The notes under the pieces are model-generated. The model was not told where the DNA came from and did not search any database. It saw nothing but the letters and a program-made list of their open reading frames with translations. A stretch of DNA of 64,000 bases, taken from Haemaphysalis longicornis. Taxonomy: Eukaryota; Arthropoda; Arachnida; Ixodida; Ixodidae. Positions 33,982 through 45,314 of this stretch are shown here, one piece after another (positions within the stretch are counted from its first letter, which is position 1; every line of letters starts with the position of its first letter). The translations under genes were made by a program, and so were the position numbers. The stretch spans positions 25,000,551 through 25,064,550 of the forward strand of contig CM023448.1 of assembly GCA_013339765.2 (NCBI GenBank), given 5' to 3'.

Positions 33982-34271
33982 CTAGTAGTACTCATCGTCA
34001 TATGCGTCGATACCGTTGTTGTCCTTATTCCAAGCATTACATGCTCGGTAGCGCTTGAAGGGCAGCTGTGGAGTATGCTTGTTAAAGCCACTGCATGAGC
34101 TGGGGACACGGCGGGCGCCGCGATGCACGCGCTTAAGAGCATTGAACATTTTCTCGCTCCTCCAAGTTTTTGCTAATTTGTTTTGTAAAGCCACTGCGTG
34201 TGGCAGAAACGCTCCGCGGTGGCCACAACGCCCGTGCTCACAAGCGTTCCGTATTTTCTTGGCATTATTTT
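33982..34271 (-). CDS. Candidate terminal exon, unrecognised protein with acidic Tyr-rich end
   Basis: An open minus frame of 96 codons running from a possible acceptor (ATTTCGAGGTTGCAG, AG at 34272-34273, phase 1) to TAG 33982-33984. It contains ACEHGRCGHRGAFLPHAV, ALQNKLAKTWRSEKMFNALK, a basic VHRGARRVP stretch and CSGF, and it ends DAYDDEYY. Four cysteines and the acidic tyrosine tail (a possible tyrosine-sulfation context) suggest a secreted protein, but this is inference. The codon mix is coding-like and AATAAA follows at once. No internal Met is needed if upstream exons exist; none were found. A second short frame just downstream (33731-33862) also ends in an acidic Tyr-rich tail. Confidence 0.42.
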
Positions 34272-36245
34272 CTGCAACCTCGAAATTAAGATTTGTTTAA
34301 AAGCTCGGAAGTTTAAATAATAATGCACGGAAGATTAGACACACTCGCGCCCATTGACACTGACATTAGCAGGACGATGTCGCAATCAAAGGCCTTGAGA
34401 TTTCCACCTAATATTATTAGAATCGAAATGGTAACTACAAAATACGCTCACACAAGACTGCCAGAGGCGCCACACATATTTTTATTCGAGCACCCTCTCA
34501 TTTATTCGTAAACAAGCGTGAAAATGGCGCCTTTGGCTGGCTTGAACACAATCTTATTTCAGGTTAGAAACTATCAATCAGTGTACGCATTACGTCTGTT
34601 AAAAATGGTTACCAATTTAGGCATGTAAATTCTCCACGCTACAAGGTACCCTTTTTCAACACCTCTATACTCATTTTTATTGCGTGGCGTTCTTTTCCAA
34701 GTCCTCCCACCGCTCAAACAATGAAACGACCTGCATTTCCACAGAGGGAGATATTTTGTATCTGCTGCACAATTATTCTTTTTAACACCACAACTATAGA
34801 CAAACGGTTTACACCATTTTTTTTTATAAAAACCACCCGAGGAAGAAAATAGCTAAATAAATATTTAACCGGAACTTAAAAAATGAAGATGCTTCTCGTA
34901 CACCTGCAATGTAAAATTTAGACAAAGTTTCAAAATTCGCAAAAGAACGACGGAAACACGAAATAGAAAAAGTCGAAAAATGAAGGGACCACGTAATCAT
35001 CGTAAGCGCTCGTCCCGTCGTCTTTCTGTGACCGTGGTTTATTTCGCGCTGTAGCACCTTTTACAGAAACCGCCAGCATTTGCAAAACATGAATCCTTTG
35101 GTTTATTTTAAAAAAATAGCTACAGCACCAATATAAACGATGGAACAGAAATACTTCAGGACGAGTGCTATCCTGTCGTCTTTCTGTGTCCTTGTTTATA
35201 TTCGCGCTGTAGCTATTTCTTAAAATGAATTACCATATCGCCCAGCAGTACGCCTTGTTAATGTGAGTTAAGCCGGTTACGCAACACAGTAGCGCAAATG
35301 ATTTAATTATAGACCAGAATTTTATAAACCAGCAATTAGAAAAAATAGTATTGTATTAAAATCCCGTTATTCCAGCAATGGCACCCTGACTGTCGCAATA
35401 ACTATTGATAAATTAAACGAAGACAACATTACGAAATCAAAAACACTGGCAACCTAAATGTTCTCGCCAGTGCTTACACAAAATCTTGCCTAACGCTCAA
35501 TTGGGACACCAGACAATTCAGGCAATGAACATTGGAAGCGCAGTGAAAGAATGGCTAGGCGCATTTCCATTGCGCCGTTTCGAAAAGTTCCGATAACTTC
35601 AGACGTGTAAAAATAAGCATTTGACGGTACCCTCAATTTACAATAGAAAAGTTTAAAGCAAACAATTGTTTGCTTCGAGAGAATAAAATACTGTTGCTCG
35701 AGTTCAGGTGTAGCTTTCGAAACATGGTTTAAAAAAGTAGTAACTCAAGACACTTATATTTGGTTACAGGCTTCGAAAGGGAAAGCCTTGCAGCAGTACT
35801 TACTAACACGTTGGGCAATGGTGTTTCGTATCTGCGTCGGTTTCTTTGTTTTCATTCTTTCGTCTCACTTGGCAAATTACGTCAGCCAGAAGATTGTAAC
35901 GCGGCACAGCCTCCAGAGAATTCTATACTCCTCGGCTCGTGTACTTTATTTCTACTCAAGTGCCAGCACGTTTAGGTTGTCCCGGGCCTTGAAACAGTCT
36001 AGACATTTTATGTTTCCTTTTGGCAGTTCTCGAATTTTGTTTGCACGATTGGTTTTCACGGAAAGAAAACATAATGTAAAGAGCACATACAGACATATGG
36101 CCGTTAGAGAAACGCTACCTTTTGCGCACTGATTGCCACGAATGGGACTCCGTTTTCTAAATTGGTGATTACCAATTCGCTTGTGTTTCAAGAGATATTA
36201 CAAAAGGCGAAAGGAGCAACTTGTTCTCATAAATAGCGAATATAA
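34272..36245. other. Stretch without a supported gene, apart from a small repeat cluster
   Basis: Anonymous sequence except the repeat cluster at 35.0-35.23 kb. A minus-strand frame ending near 35952 has a hydrophobic segment, a CxxC and a following AATAAA, but no good acceptor, so it is not called. Confidence 0.3.
35003..35229. repeat. Three copies of a short dispersed repeat, one inverted
   Basis: GTCGTCTTTCTGTG followed by TTTAT and TTCGCGCTGTAGC occurs at 35003-35062 (+) and 35166-35229 (+), and inverted at 35108-35170 (-). The last two form a palindrome centred at about 35168. A related ACAGCGAAAAG/AGACAGGACGAGTGC motif is at 49.1 kb, so this is a family, probably the end of a transposable element. 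Confidence 0.6.
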
Positions 36246-37200
36246 TATAAAAGTTCCCTCAGATTTCTCGCAATTCTCAAACTTACTAAAGAATCTTCTT
36301 TTAATCGGCATAAATTGTTAAGCATTTTGTTGTTGCTTTGCGGTGATGTTGAAGGGAACCCTGGTCCGATGAGCAAAGCTGAATCAGAAGCATTCGATTG
36401 TGCTTTGGAAGCAATCCAAAAATTGGAAAGAGGTCTGGTTTCTGTTTTGTCCGACATTGTGACGCTCAAAGAAAGCCAGGAAACGATTAACAGTGATATC
36501 AAGTGCATATCTGAAAGAGTCACAAAATTGGAGTCAAACTGCTCTTCTTTAGGTAGTTGCTCTGTCCCACCAGAAAACAGAACCATTCTTGATGTCGCAG
36601 ACCAACTACAAAAAATCACTTCCCGGTGTGAAGATGCAGAAAATAGGCTAAGGCTGGTGTAACTTGCTTTTTTCCGGACTTAAGGATGACGATAAAGAAG
36701 ACTGGGCGGCGTCCGAAAAGAAGATTATTGGTTTCTGCAAAGAAAAACTAAATATTGCAATGACTGAAGCAAAGTTTGAGCGAGTACACCGATTAGGTCG
36801 GTTTAACGCAGATAAAAATAGACCCATCATTGCTAAAATGACTTTTTTTCAAAGATAAACAAACCATCCTTTCTTCCGCTCGCAAACTAAAAAGAACAAC
36901 GTTTTCTATCAGCGAAGACTTTTCATTACCGACAAGGCAAGCAAGGAAGAAGTTGCTTGACTTTAGAAAATCTCTTACAAAATCATGAAAATTGTCATTC
37001 GACAAGCTTCGAGTAGATAACGATACATACGTTTACGACAAAGCCAGAGATTCGGTTGTTGCTTTAGTTGCTTCCCCGGTTATTCCGTCTGTCACATCCA
37101 CGGGCCCTTCTGACGTTCCTCCTGGTACGTCATCCATCACCTCACCCCATGCATAGCTAATGCCGCGTCATGGCATCCGCAGCACACTGATGCGCATTGT
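36246..37200 (+). pseudogene. LINE ORF1 with N-terminal 2A-like motif and coiled coil, degraded
   Basis: An open frame from 36246 gives a short leader, a Leu-rich stretch LLSILLLLCGDVEGNPGP and then MSKAESEAFDCALEA. After this come coiled-coil-like heptads and, after a frameshift near 36660, KIIGFCKEKLNIAMTEAKFE and VHRLGRF. DVEGNPGP fits the 2A signature D(V/I)ExNPGP, which makes ribosomes skip a peptide bond between the last Gly and Pro. 2A-like N-termini are known in some non-LTR retrotransposons. The Met at 36369 comes directly after the 2A proline. No ATG is found upstream, so the element start is mutated or truncated. Confidence 0.7.
36327..36368 (+). other. 2A-like ribosome-skipping motif
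   Basis: Codons for LLLLC-GDVEGNPGP at 36327-36368. All invariant 2A residues (D, E, N, P, G, P) are present and a Leu-rich stretch precedes them, as in other 2A sequences. Function is not shown. Confidence 0.7.
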
Positions 37201-40200
37201 CGCACCACACCTTTTATCTCGCTAGCTTACACTAATATCCGTAGCCTACTAGCAAAACGCAGCCATGTCAGCTCTTTTTTAGAAGATAGTGATACTGACA
37301 TTCTCGCACTCACAGAGACTTGGCTTTGCCGGGATGTTCTTGACGCTGAAATTCAAATAGATAACAATACGTATACCATTTATCGCAAAGATCGAATCAA
37401 CCTGTAAAGGAGGGGGTGTGCTGCTGGCAATTAGAACAGCCTTCCGTCTAAGGCCATCCCAGTTGAATCATCAATTGAAATCCTTTGGGCCACGTGTCGT
37501 ACACGTTCTGGTAACATACTGATTGGAGTTTGCTACCATCCGCGTGATTGTAAAAAAACATTCGTAGAGAACTTGAGAGATAGCATTTCTGAAGCCGCCA
37601 TGCTCTGTCCTTCTGATTACATTTATATTATTGGCGATTCCAATTTTTTGAACATTGATTGCGCTACGCTGTCGTCCTCCTGCCAAACCTCCGTCGAATT
37701 CATTAGCCTTTCTTTAGATTTCAACTTCTCACAATTAGTCAACGAACCTACCCGTGGACCAAACATTTTAGATTTAGTTTTTACGTGAGCCCCGGAAACC
37801 ATTAACCCAATATCTAACCTAGAAGGTCTCTCTGACCACAACATACTCCAATTTGAATAAAAAATGGCGTCACCGTTTACTGGTCTTTCCACCAAAGAAA
37901 TTCGGCATTACAATAGAGCGAATGTCGACCTCATCAATGCAGAACTCGAACTATTCTTCGATCAAACATTTTTACCATCTTTTGATTCTCGAAATATTGA
38001 GGAAAACTGGCTAATCTTCAAAAATAAAATAACGAATTTAGTAGGCGAGCATATTCCAATAATTACGATTAAAAATGACAAATCAAACGCTTGGTTCACG
38101 TAGTTCTTTCGGCAGCAACGCAGCAAGAAAAAACGCCTTTACAAGCGAGCGAAGCGTATTGGTACTGGCGAGGCGTGCAAGAAATACAAATGTTTCCTGG
38201 ACACATACTGCGCAGCAATAGATGCCGCTAAAAGTAAATACTACTCGCATGACCTTCGTTCTTTACTAAAGTCAAACCCAAAAAAATTCTTGAAAGAAAT
38301 ATCCCCGTCACGCGATACGAACAAGATCTTGCTGAAAAATAACGACCTAGCTTCGGTTCCCGATTCAGAGTGCCCCACTGTATTTAACCGAATTTTTCAC
38401 CTCCGTATTCACCCTGGAAAGCCATGGTAGCGTCCCAGATGTTCGTGAGCACAATTGGGCATATATGGAATCCATTGAAATAATTATCGCTGTCATTGAA
38501 CGCCTTATAGACAACCTTAAAATTTCAACTTCCGCAGGTATTGATAATATCAACTCAAAAATACTAAGAGGCACCGTTACTGGTTACAGCAAATTCTTAT
38601 ACCACATCTTCCGCCAGTCATTAGCATCAGGTTAGTTACCATCTGATTGGAAAATAGGTAAGATTGTACCAGTTCATAAAACTGGCGACAAAGGTTCACC
38701 CAACAATCATCACCCCATTTCCTTAACGTGCGTGTGCTGCAAAATGCTCGAACAGATCATTGTGTCACACATTTTCGGCCATCTTGAATCTAATACGTTT
38801 TTCGTAGGAAATCAGCATGGCTTCAGAAAAGGTTTGTCGTGTGACACCCAGCTATTCGAATTCACTACCGATCTGCACCTTAACATGGACAATGGCTTAC
38901 AAATTGATTGTGTCTTTCTGGACTTCTCGAAAGCATTCGACCGTGTAGCCCATTGTCGTCTCATAGCAAAATTATCAACTCTTCGGCTAGATTCACTAAC
39001 ATTGTCTTGGCTTCGCAACTTTATTACATTCCGTCAGCAGTTAACTGTAGTCAACAATTTTTCTTCCACTCTTTCGGCCGAAACTTCTGGTGTACCGCAG
39101 GGCAGCGTTTAGGCCCTTTACTCTTTTTAATTTACATCAACGACTTGGGTACAAATTTAACATCATGCGTTCGGCTCTTTGCTGATGATTGCATTATATA
39201 CCGTAAAATAATTACCTCTGATGATCATCTAGCCCTTCAAAACGAACTTATTCTGATTTCAAGCTGGTGTGACACCTGGCTGATGTCACTAAATTTAAAT
39301 AAGTGTAGTAATGATTTTTAGCCGTAAACGTATTAACTCTGATTTTCCGTATAGCATAAACAGTAACTTGCTAACACGGACGTCGTCGTACAAAGATCTT
39401 CGCATAATTCTCACTCCCAATTTGTCTTGGTCGGACCACATCTCTAGCATATACGCAAAAGCTTCTCGATAACTTGGTTACCTACGACGCAACTTACGCA
39501 ATTCCCCGTCTAGTGTTCGTAAACTTGCTTTTCTAACATTCGTCCTTCCACAGCTAAAATTTGCTTCTTCTATTTGGTCTCCTCATCAAAACTATCTAAT
39601 TGACATGATTGAGTCTATTCAGAATCGAGCTCCTCGTTTCATATCGTCTAATTAGGACCGATAGGTTAGCATCACCCAGATTAAACATGAATGCTCCCTT
39701 CAACCGTTACACACACGTTACTCCTTAGCACTTTTATGCCTATTTCATAAATATATTTATTCCTCGAGATCAACCGAGTTTAATCTTCGCCACCCATTTA
39801 CCATGTCACGTAGACTGTACAACCAGTTCAGCTTCTCACGCATTTATGGTTCCACGCATGCCTTTAATTCATCTGCCTTCCCACGTGCAAAACGCCTTTG
39901 GAATGATCTCCCCGACGTTATCGCATCTATTTTATGCCACACAACCTTTCGACGCCATTTATCTGATCATTACGCACCGTAATGTTTTCACTGTAAACTT
40001 TTTGTATACCTTTTATTTCATATTTTTCTGGCTTTTAGCGATATTCATTATCTCCGAAGTGCGCATGTTGGTTGTGTCTTTCATGAATTCCTGTACCTTT
40101 GATTGTATACATACCTACGTGCAGTAGCTATAATACCATTTTTGTTAACTTCAGTTCACATTCTTGACTTGTGTTTTTCCTTCTTCAAACTTTGTATTTC

Positions 40201-40346
40201 CTGCGTTTTGACTTCTTACTTGTGTTTATTTTCTTGCCTTGAAGCATTTTTTGTTTCGCTGTCGGTAGTTCCCCTTTACAAATTATGTGCTCCCCCTTAC
40301 GCTATGCCCTTCCATGTGCCTGTAAGGTATCCTGAATAAATAAACA
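37201..40346 (+). pseudogene. LINE ORF2: endonuclease, reverse transcriptase and 3' end (CR1/Jockey-like)
   Basis: Plus frames show the AP-endonuclease blocks YTNIRSLLAKRSHV, ILALTETWLCRDV (about 37300), YIYIIGDSNFLNIDC (GDSN for the usual GDFN) and GLSDHNILQFE (about 37830). The RT is read from 38.1 kb: QHGFRKGLSCDTQLFEFTT, CVFLDFSKAFDRVAHCRL, SGVPQGSV, then in a new frame GPLLFLIYINDLGTNL and RLFADDCIIYR with FADD at 39178-39189. The C-terminal domain is scrambled. The element ends around GAATAAATAAAC at 40334-40346. Many stops and frameshifts, but near full length (about 4.1 kb with ORF1). Confidence 0.83.
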
Positions 40347-40358
40347 AGGATTAGAGTG

Positions 40359-40549
40359 CGAGGTCGCGGGTTCGATTCCCGGCCGTGCCGGCCGCTTTTC
40401 TGATGTAGGCGAAAAGCAAAAATGCCCGTGTGTACGAGATTTCGGCGCACGATAAAGATCCCCAGGTGGCCAAAATTAATCCGGAGCCCTCCACTACGGC
40501 GCGCCTCATCGCCTGCGTTGCGTCGCCGCGTTAAACCCCAGAATCAATC
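40359..40549 (+). repeat. Ruka-type SINE with 12-bp target site duplication
   Basis: Begins at a B-box (GCGGGTTCGATTCCCGGCC) and continues through AAAATGCCCGTGTGTACGAG, GCACGATAAAGATCCCCAGG, AAAATTAATCCGGAGCCCTC, ACTACGGCGCGCCTCAT and GTTAAACCCCAGAATCAATC. This is the best-preserved copy here. AGGATTAGAGTG flanks it perfectly at 40347-40358 and 40550-40561, which proves insertion by target-primed reverse transcription and fixes its ends. The A-box part of the head is missing (5' truncation). It sits between a LINE 3' end and the stop codon of a minus-strand exon candidate. Confidence 0.85.
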
Positions 40550-40553
40550 AGGA

Positions 40554-40751
40554 TTAGAGTGTACGAAGTGTTCCGGACGAAGTGTTTGTTTCCAGGGAAA
40601 AACGGCGTACTGTCCGATCTAAATTGTCAGCGCGAATATTCTGTTCAATGCGTGATTCAAACGCATCTAAAGAAGCCTCAAGAACTGCATAGTGGGTAAA
40701 CGACAACCATTCGCTGTTTGATATCCGCATCCTTTCAGCTTTAAGGGGGCC
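40554..40751 (-). CDS. Candidate terminal exon, unrecognised protein; stop lies in the SINE target duplication
   Basis: 65 codons and a TAA (40554-40556) follow a strong acceptor, TAATTATTTTTTCGTGCAG (AG at 40752-40753), in phase 0. The product starts GPLKAERMRISNSEWLSF, then THYAVLEASLDAFESRIEQN, IRADNLDRTVRRFSLETN and SSGTLRTL. It is hydrophilic, helix-prone, has no cysteine, and looks intracellular. I do not recognise the family. The reading frame is unbroken and coding-like. Four bases beyond the stop the Ruka SINE begins, so the natural 3' UTR has been displaced. Upstream exons would lie above 40.8 kb but were not found. Confidence 0.42.
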   Translation of the reverse strand, partial: GPLKAERMRISNSEWLSFTHYAVLEASLDAFESRIEQNIRADNLDRTVRRFSLETNTSSGTLRTL

Positions 40752-40756
40752 CTGCA

Positions 40757-43613
40757 CGAAAAAATAATTACAAGCAAGCATAGAACATTCTACTATTTCG
40801 AATAACAACAAGGGTGAGGGGCTTGTGCCGGGCGTTCTGTTTCAGCTAGAAGCCATTTATACGGGTAAGGGAAAAGAAAATTGCTGCTTCATCAAGCAGT
40901 CAGAAAAAAAATAGCGCTACTTTTTTACCAGTTAGAAGCAAAGTGTAAGTACAGCATATCAAGTTTAGTTTTTCTGGGTTTTTTTTCGTAGCTTTAATGT
41001 TTGTATAGCAACTGCAACAGATAATTGAATTATATACGCGGAAAAAAATACCGTTATACACACCATTCGGCCCATATGTGTGTACAGTAGACTTGTATGA
41101 AGCTCACAAATTTTATGGTTAGTTGTGTATGCATGAAAATATGACTTATATACAACATATGTCCACATTTGCTTTTTCTGAGATCCGACACCGCAGCGCC
41201 CCAGTTTGGCTTTACTCATCCTTACTAGAGCATTTACAAGAAAAATCCGGTGGATACGCCAACCTATGCAAACCAAAATGTAGAAAATGCTTACGGTTGC
41301 TACGATGGGGGTGAATATGATCGTTCAATACGCTGGGTGTTTTAATCATGCAAACAAATGGTAAAAATATAACAAGACTAGAGGTAACGCGATACACATG
41401 AAGAAGATGATGACATCACATTAGCCAAGGTTACCCGAACGAAATGTCGGAAGGCAGGAAGGGTGCAAAATAAATGCAGGAAAGTTAACCTAGCTAAACC
41501 CTGATTTGCTCTCCTGCACACGGGAAAGGGAAAATAGCGAAAAAAGGTAGAGCGAAAAATGAAGAAAAGCTGGAGCAAACAGGTATGCCCAGCGATGAAT
41601 CACTGTCGTCACTACGAATTACGATCGTCAAATGCTGCGTCTTCCTGGCCCGTGCCTTCTAAATAAGTCGAGATCCCAAAATATAGATTTAGATAGCACC
41701 AATGTTTGCGTTATCAAGCAGTTATTCCTATTGTAAATACTGTTGACGCCTATGCTTAGTTTTAGTTTTCTATTTTTAATATTTTTGAGCACATCATATT
41801 CCATATTACTGCCGCTAGTGTCATGCTGTAAAAAAAGCCTGCGAACTTATATTCTTGTGTATATTAACTAACCATGTATAAAGTTTGGAGACGACACTGT
41901 ATTTACAATTGAGCTTTTGCCTGTGTAGTTCTCATTGACATGTATGTTGTGTGTGTTTTTTCTCGGTATTTGTTTCTTGTAGTTATGTTGATTTTTCCTG
42001 CTGTGTTCGAGTGACTCCTGTGATTTAGACACATGATTGTACACAAATATTTACCCTGATGTACGTATGAACAGAAACTACATCAGAAACTCTGTATCGA
42101 AAAGAGGTACTTTTTTGCTTTTTTTATACCTCACTGTTTTGTATTGAAGAGGCTCTGTTTGCTGCCGTTGCATGCCAGTGCAGGACACACGGGCTTTCTT
42201 CAAGTGAAGCAGCTCACTTTTCGCCCGGGCCTACGGCATCGAAAGAATGCAAACAAAATAAGCTGAAACAAAACTGAAAGTGAACGTCCAATTTCAGCGA
42301 TTGTCAGTGGAGTCTCTCAGCCTATGCGCCTCGACCTTCGCATGGCTGCGCTACCTGCCGCCGCTTCTCCGCAGCATTTACGGGAAGAGCGCTTCGGGGC
42401 TGCTAAGGGCTCACGCGGTGTTCTGGCTCTCTTTCTCTTATTTTTGCCTTTCCGCGCCCTGAACAACTTGTCATCGCCACGTGCGTAAGCTAATAGCACT
42501 TTTAAGGCACTTGAAGAAACCGGCTGCGGCTTGGCACAGTGCTCGAACGCCAACAGAAGCTATCGGGGAGTTTGGTTCTGCACGCTTCGTGACCGCTCTT
42601 ACCCGCGTCAGCGACAGCAGGAGCGTATTACCAGAGTTACCCCCGAATACGTCAGGTACAAGTGAATTATATTGTCGCCTCGTTTAGCCCTGATACTGGC
42701 ACAATGAGAGGTTGGTTTCGTCTTATAGCGCGTACAGCGAATGCGGCTTCGTATCGAGTACATACGTCGTAGAAAAATATGTTTCGATAATGTGATTCCG
42801 CAACACCTGACAACCTCTTGTGTCTTTTATGGGAACTTAAGGTACGCGCAATTGTTAAGCATAATGCAAGGCTTTGCCTCTCTAAATATGTGCACACTCA
42901 CGCCTCATAACAAGAACTACGGAAGATTTGTGGAGCCACGGGATAATAAATGGTCTGCCAGTAGCGAAAAAAACAAAATAGCCTGTACGGCAATAAAAAA
43001 AAACCACTGCAGCTTCGGAAGTTCTAAAAACGTTCGTCTAAATTTCAGCCACATAGGGCTCACCCGATTGAACTAGATGCGAAATGCACTGCTATTTTGA
43101 AGGAAATCGAACGGGGGATGGGAGGGCGACGTTCAATTATCGCTGCATGCGGAACGAAATCAACAAATGAACGTTTTACTAATCACACGCACGAGCTACG
43201 CGTTCACTTTCATTTAGTTTTACCACTTCAATGAACATCTGATGACTTGGCAGACGCATTTTTAAAGCACAGGGAAGACAGCCAACAGGGGATAAAAGGT
43301 GCCACTGGAAGTGTGTTGCATATAAAGCCCTATAATTTTTGTTTGTGCTAGTTTCTGCAGTCTTCCTGCGTTATATGGCGAACTTAAGAAGGATATATTA
43401 TTAGCTCACGCGATTTACCCTCTAAACCGGTCCCCGCGCTCCTCGCGGAGGATACATAGCAGATGATGAATGAATGCGGGCGCATCACCTCATGAAAAAC
43501 GATCCAAAATTAATTTTTTTGTCGAGTGCTGATCCCCAAGTATAATCTTGCATTATCTCACCTAGTTCTATGGTAGAGTGTTCGCGATATTTATGCCAAA
43601 TTGGCTTGTCCAG
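40757..43613. other. Stretch without a firmly supported gene
   Basis: Anonymous sequence. A CpG-richer block at about 42290-42660 ends in a perfect-looking donor (GTCAG|GTACAAGTG near 42654) and could be an upstream or 5' UTR exon of the plus-strand gene at 43.6 kb. The frames through it are interrupted, so this is only a suggestion. Confidence 0.3.
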
Positions 43614-43847
43614 GCTAGTGATAAATATCTGAGGTACGATACAGACAAGCGTAACTGGCGTGCTCCTTGGTATGAGTGCCCCACTATATTATGCACACAT
43701 AAAAAACCGATTTTCATCGGAGTGAACAGCCGTAGCATGACCATCTGGGGAACCGCAGCTTACGGAGACCCTGTAAATGAATTTCAGGGCACTGGAATTA
43801 CAATCAGCTCCATGCACGTATTCTGGTTTCATGACGCCAGCCTATGA
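43614..43847 (+). CDS. Candidate terminal exon of a host gene, unrecognised protein
   Basis: 77 codons plus TGA (43845-43847) follow a CCAAATTGGCTTGTCCAG acceptor (AG at 43612-43613) in phase 0. The product reads ASDKYLRYDTDKRNWRAPWY, then ECPTILCTHKKPIFIGVNSR, SMTIWGTAAYGDPVNEFQ and ends SSMHVFWFHDASL. It is rich in aromatic and beta-strand-forming residues with two cysteines five apart, so an extracellular beta-rich fold is plausible. AATAAA follows at 43952-43957. I cannot name the family. The even composition, clean frame and correct signals at both ends make this one of the better host exons in the window. Confidence 0.5.
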   Translation, partial: ASDKYLRYDTDKRNWRAPWYECPTILCTHKKPIFIGVNSRSMTIWGTAAYGDPVNEFQGTGITISSMHVFWFHDASL

Positions 43848-43951
43848 CACACAGCTGGCACTTATACAGACCGAATGGACCACACTAAGACTGTGTCAGA
43901 GACATTTACACTGTCATAAATACGCTGCATTTGCAAACAGTTACTACTCCA

Positions 43952-43957
43952 AATAAA
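43952..43957 (+). promoter_or_regulatory. AATAAA poly(A) signal
   Basis: AATAAA 104 bases after the stop codon of the exon at 43614-43847, in the same orientation. Confidence 0.5.
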
Positions 43958-44247
43958 TATCTATTTCCAACACACAGAAACGGTAATAGTCCGTCGTGAA
44001 CGTTCCACAAAAGCAGCGGCCACAGAGCGGAGCGCGCAGGAGCCACAGGCGGCTGCGTGCTTTTGAAACGGGCCGCTAGGGGGATTTCAGTAGCGCCCCA
44101 CAGGGAGGGCTCGAGGCGTATATCTGGTGTTTAGGCTCATCGCCTATTAATGCTTTACAGGACAATTAACCTGTACACATAGTGGTTCCCTTGACCCGCC
44201 CCTGCAACGTCACCTTCCGCTAAGCTTGCCACGGTGTTGCGAAACCC

Positions 44248-44257
44248 CTCTTTGCAG
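44248..44257. repeat. Left target site duplication of foldback element A
   Basis: CTCTTTGCAG, repeated exactly at 46642-46651 on the other side of element A. Confidence 0.7.
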
Positions 44258-45314
44258 GGTTCTATCTCACTACGGCGGACAGTCGTGTTACTGCGAAGAG
44301 TGCATTACGCTGAGCGTCGCAACACGGCGGAGAGTCTCACTACGGAGAAAAGTGCGTTACGGCTGAGCCTCGCAGCACGGCGGAGACTCTCACTGCGGCG
44401 AAAAGTGTGTTACGGCTGAACGTCGCAACACGGCAGAGAGTCTCACTACGGCGAAAAGGGCCTGACGTCAGAACGTCACAACGCATCGGAAGGGGGACAG
44501 TTCCAGCTGTTCAGCCGTTCAAATGATCTGCAGCAAGTTTAATGCAACATGTTGACGCGTCTCTCCCGCATTTGTATTGTATTTGGGCGCATGTCTTACA
44601 TTTTTCCGTGTTAATTGACAGCTCTCATGGATATATAATCCACGTTTTTGTATTTCAATAATAGCCACTATGACGTCAACCATAACCCCGCGCGAAATAT
44701 CCCTTAGTTGTGTTCAGGGTATTTAAATTGCTATTGTGAAATATAAACCTTGTGGCAACCAGAACAATGTGCAGCGAGTCCGGCGCTATTGTGCGGTACG
44801 CCTAGAACCAGCCCACTTCCCTCCTCCGGCACAAAAAATGCCTCGGAAAAGGTGAAATATGTGGAATCAAAATCAATTTGGAAAGAATAAGGTCAACTGA
44901 ACACGAGGGGACTGTAGATATCTTTAACCTTTGTCTTTACCTTGTATTTGAAGCAGCATCTGAAAGCCCTGTTCTGACTACGCGTACGCTGGCGACAGCA
45001 CCATGAATACAGATATTACTGAAAAAGAAAAAAAAGAACAAGTGGCCTTAACCAAAAATTGGAAGCTTGTGGGATGAAAACATGTGACATGTTCTGATGG
45101 AAATTCGGTGAGACAGATGAGCACGAACCAACCGGCAATACCGGCAGTACGGTAACTCACTTCTTTCTGTTTAGTTCCAATTTAGTAAGCCGTTGGGAAT
45201 AATAGGGCAAGAATCGGTAACGTAGCATAGATAAACACCATGCCGTTGAAGAAGTATAAATGCAGAAATTGGAGAGGACTATTACTGACTCTCCAGTTGG
45301 AGTTCTGACATTTC

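Noticed and set aside
35952..36191. Minus frame with a hydrophobic segment and CxxC, followed by AATAAA
   Set aside because: There is no good acceptor and no Met before the hydrophobic part; it could be chance.
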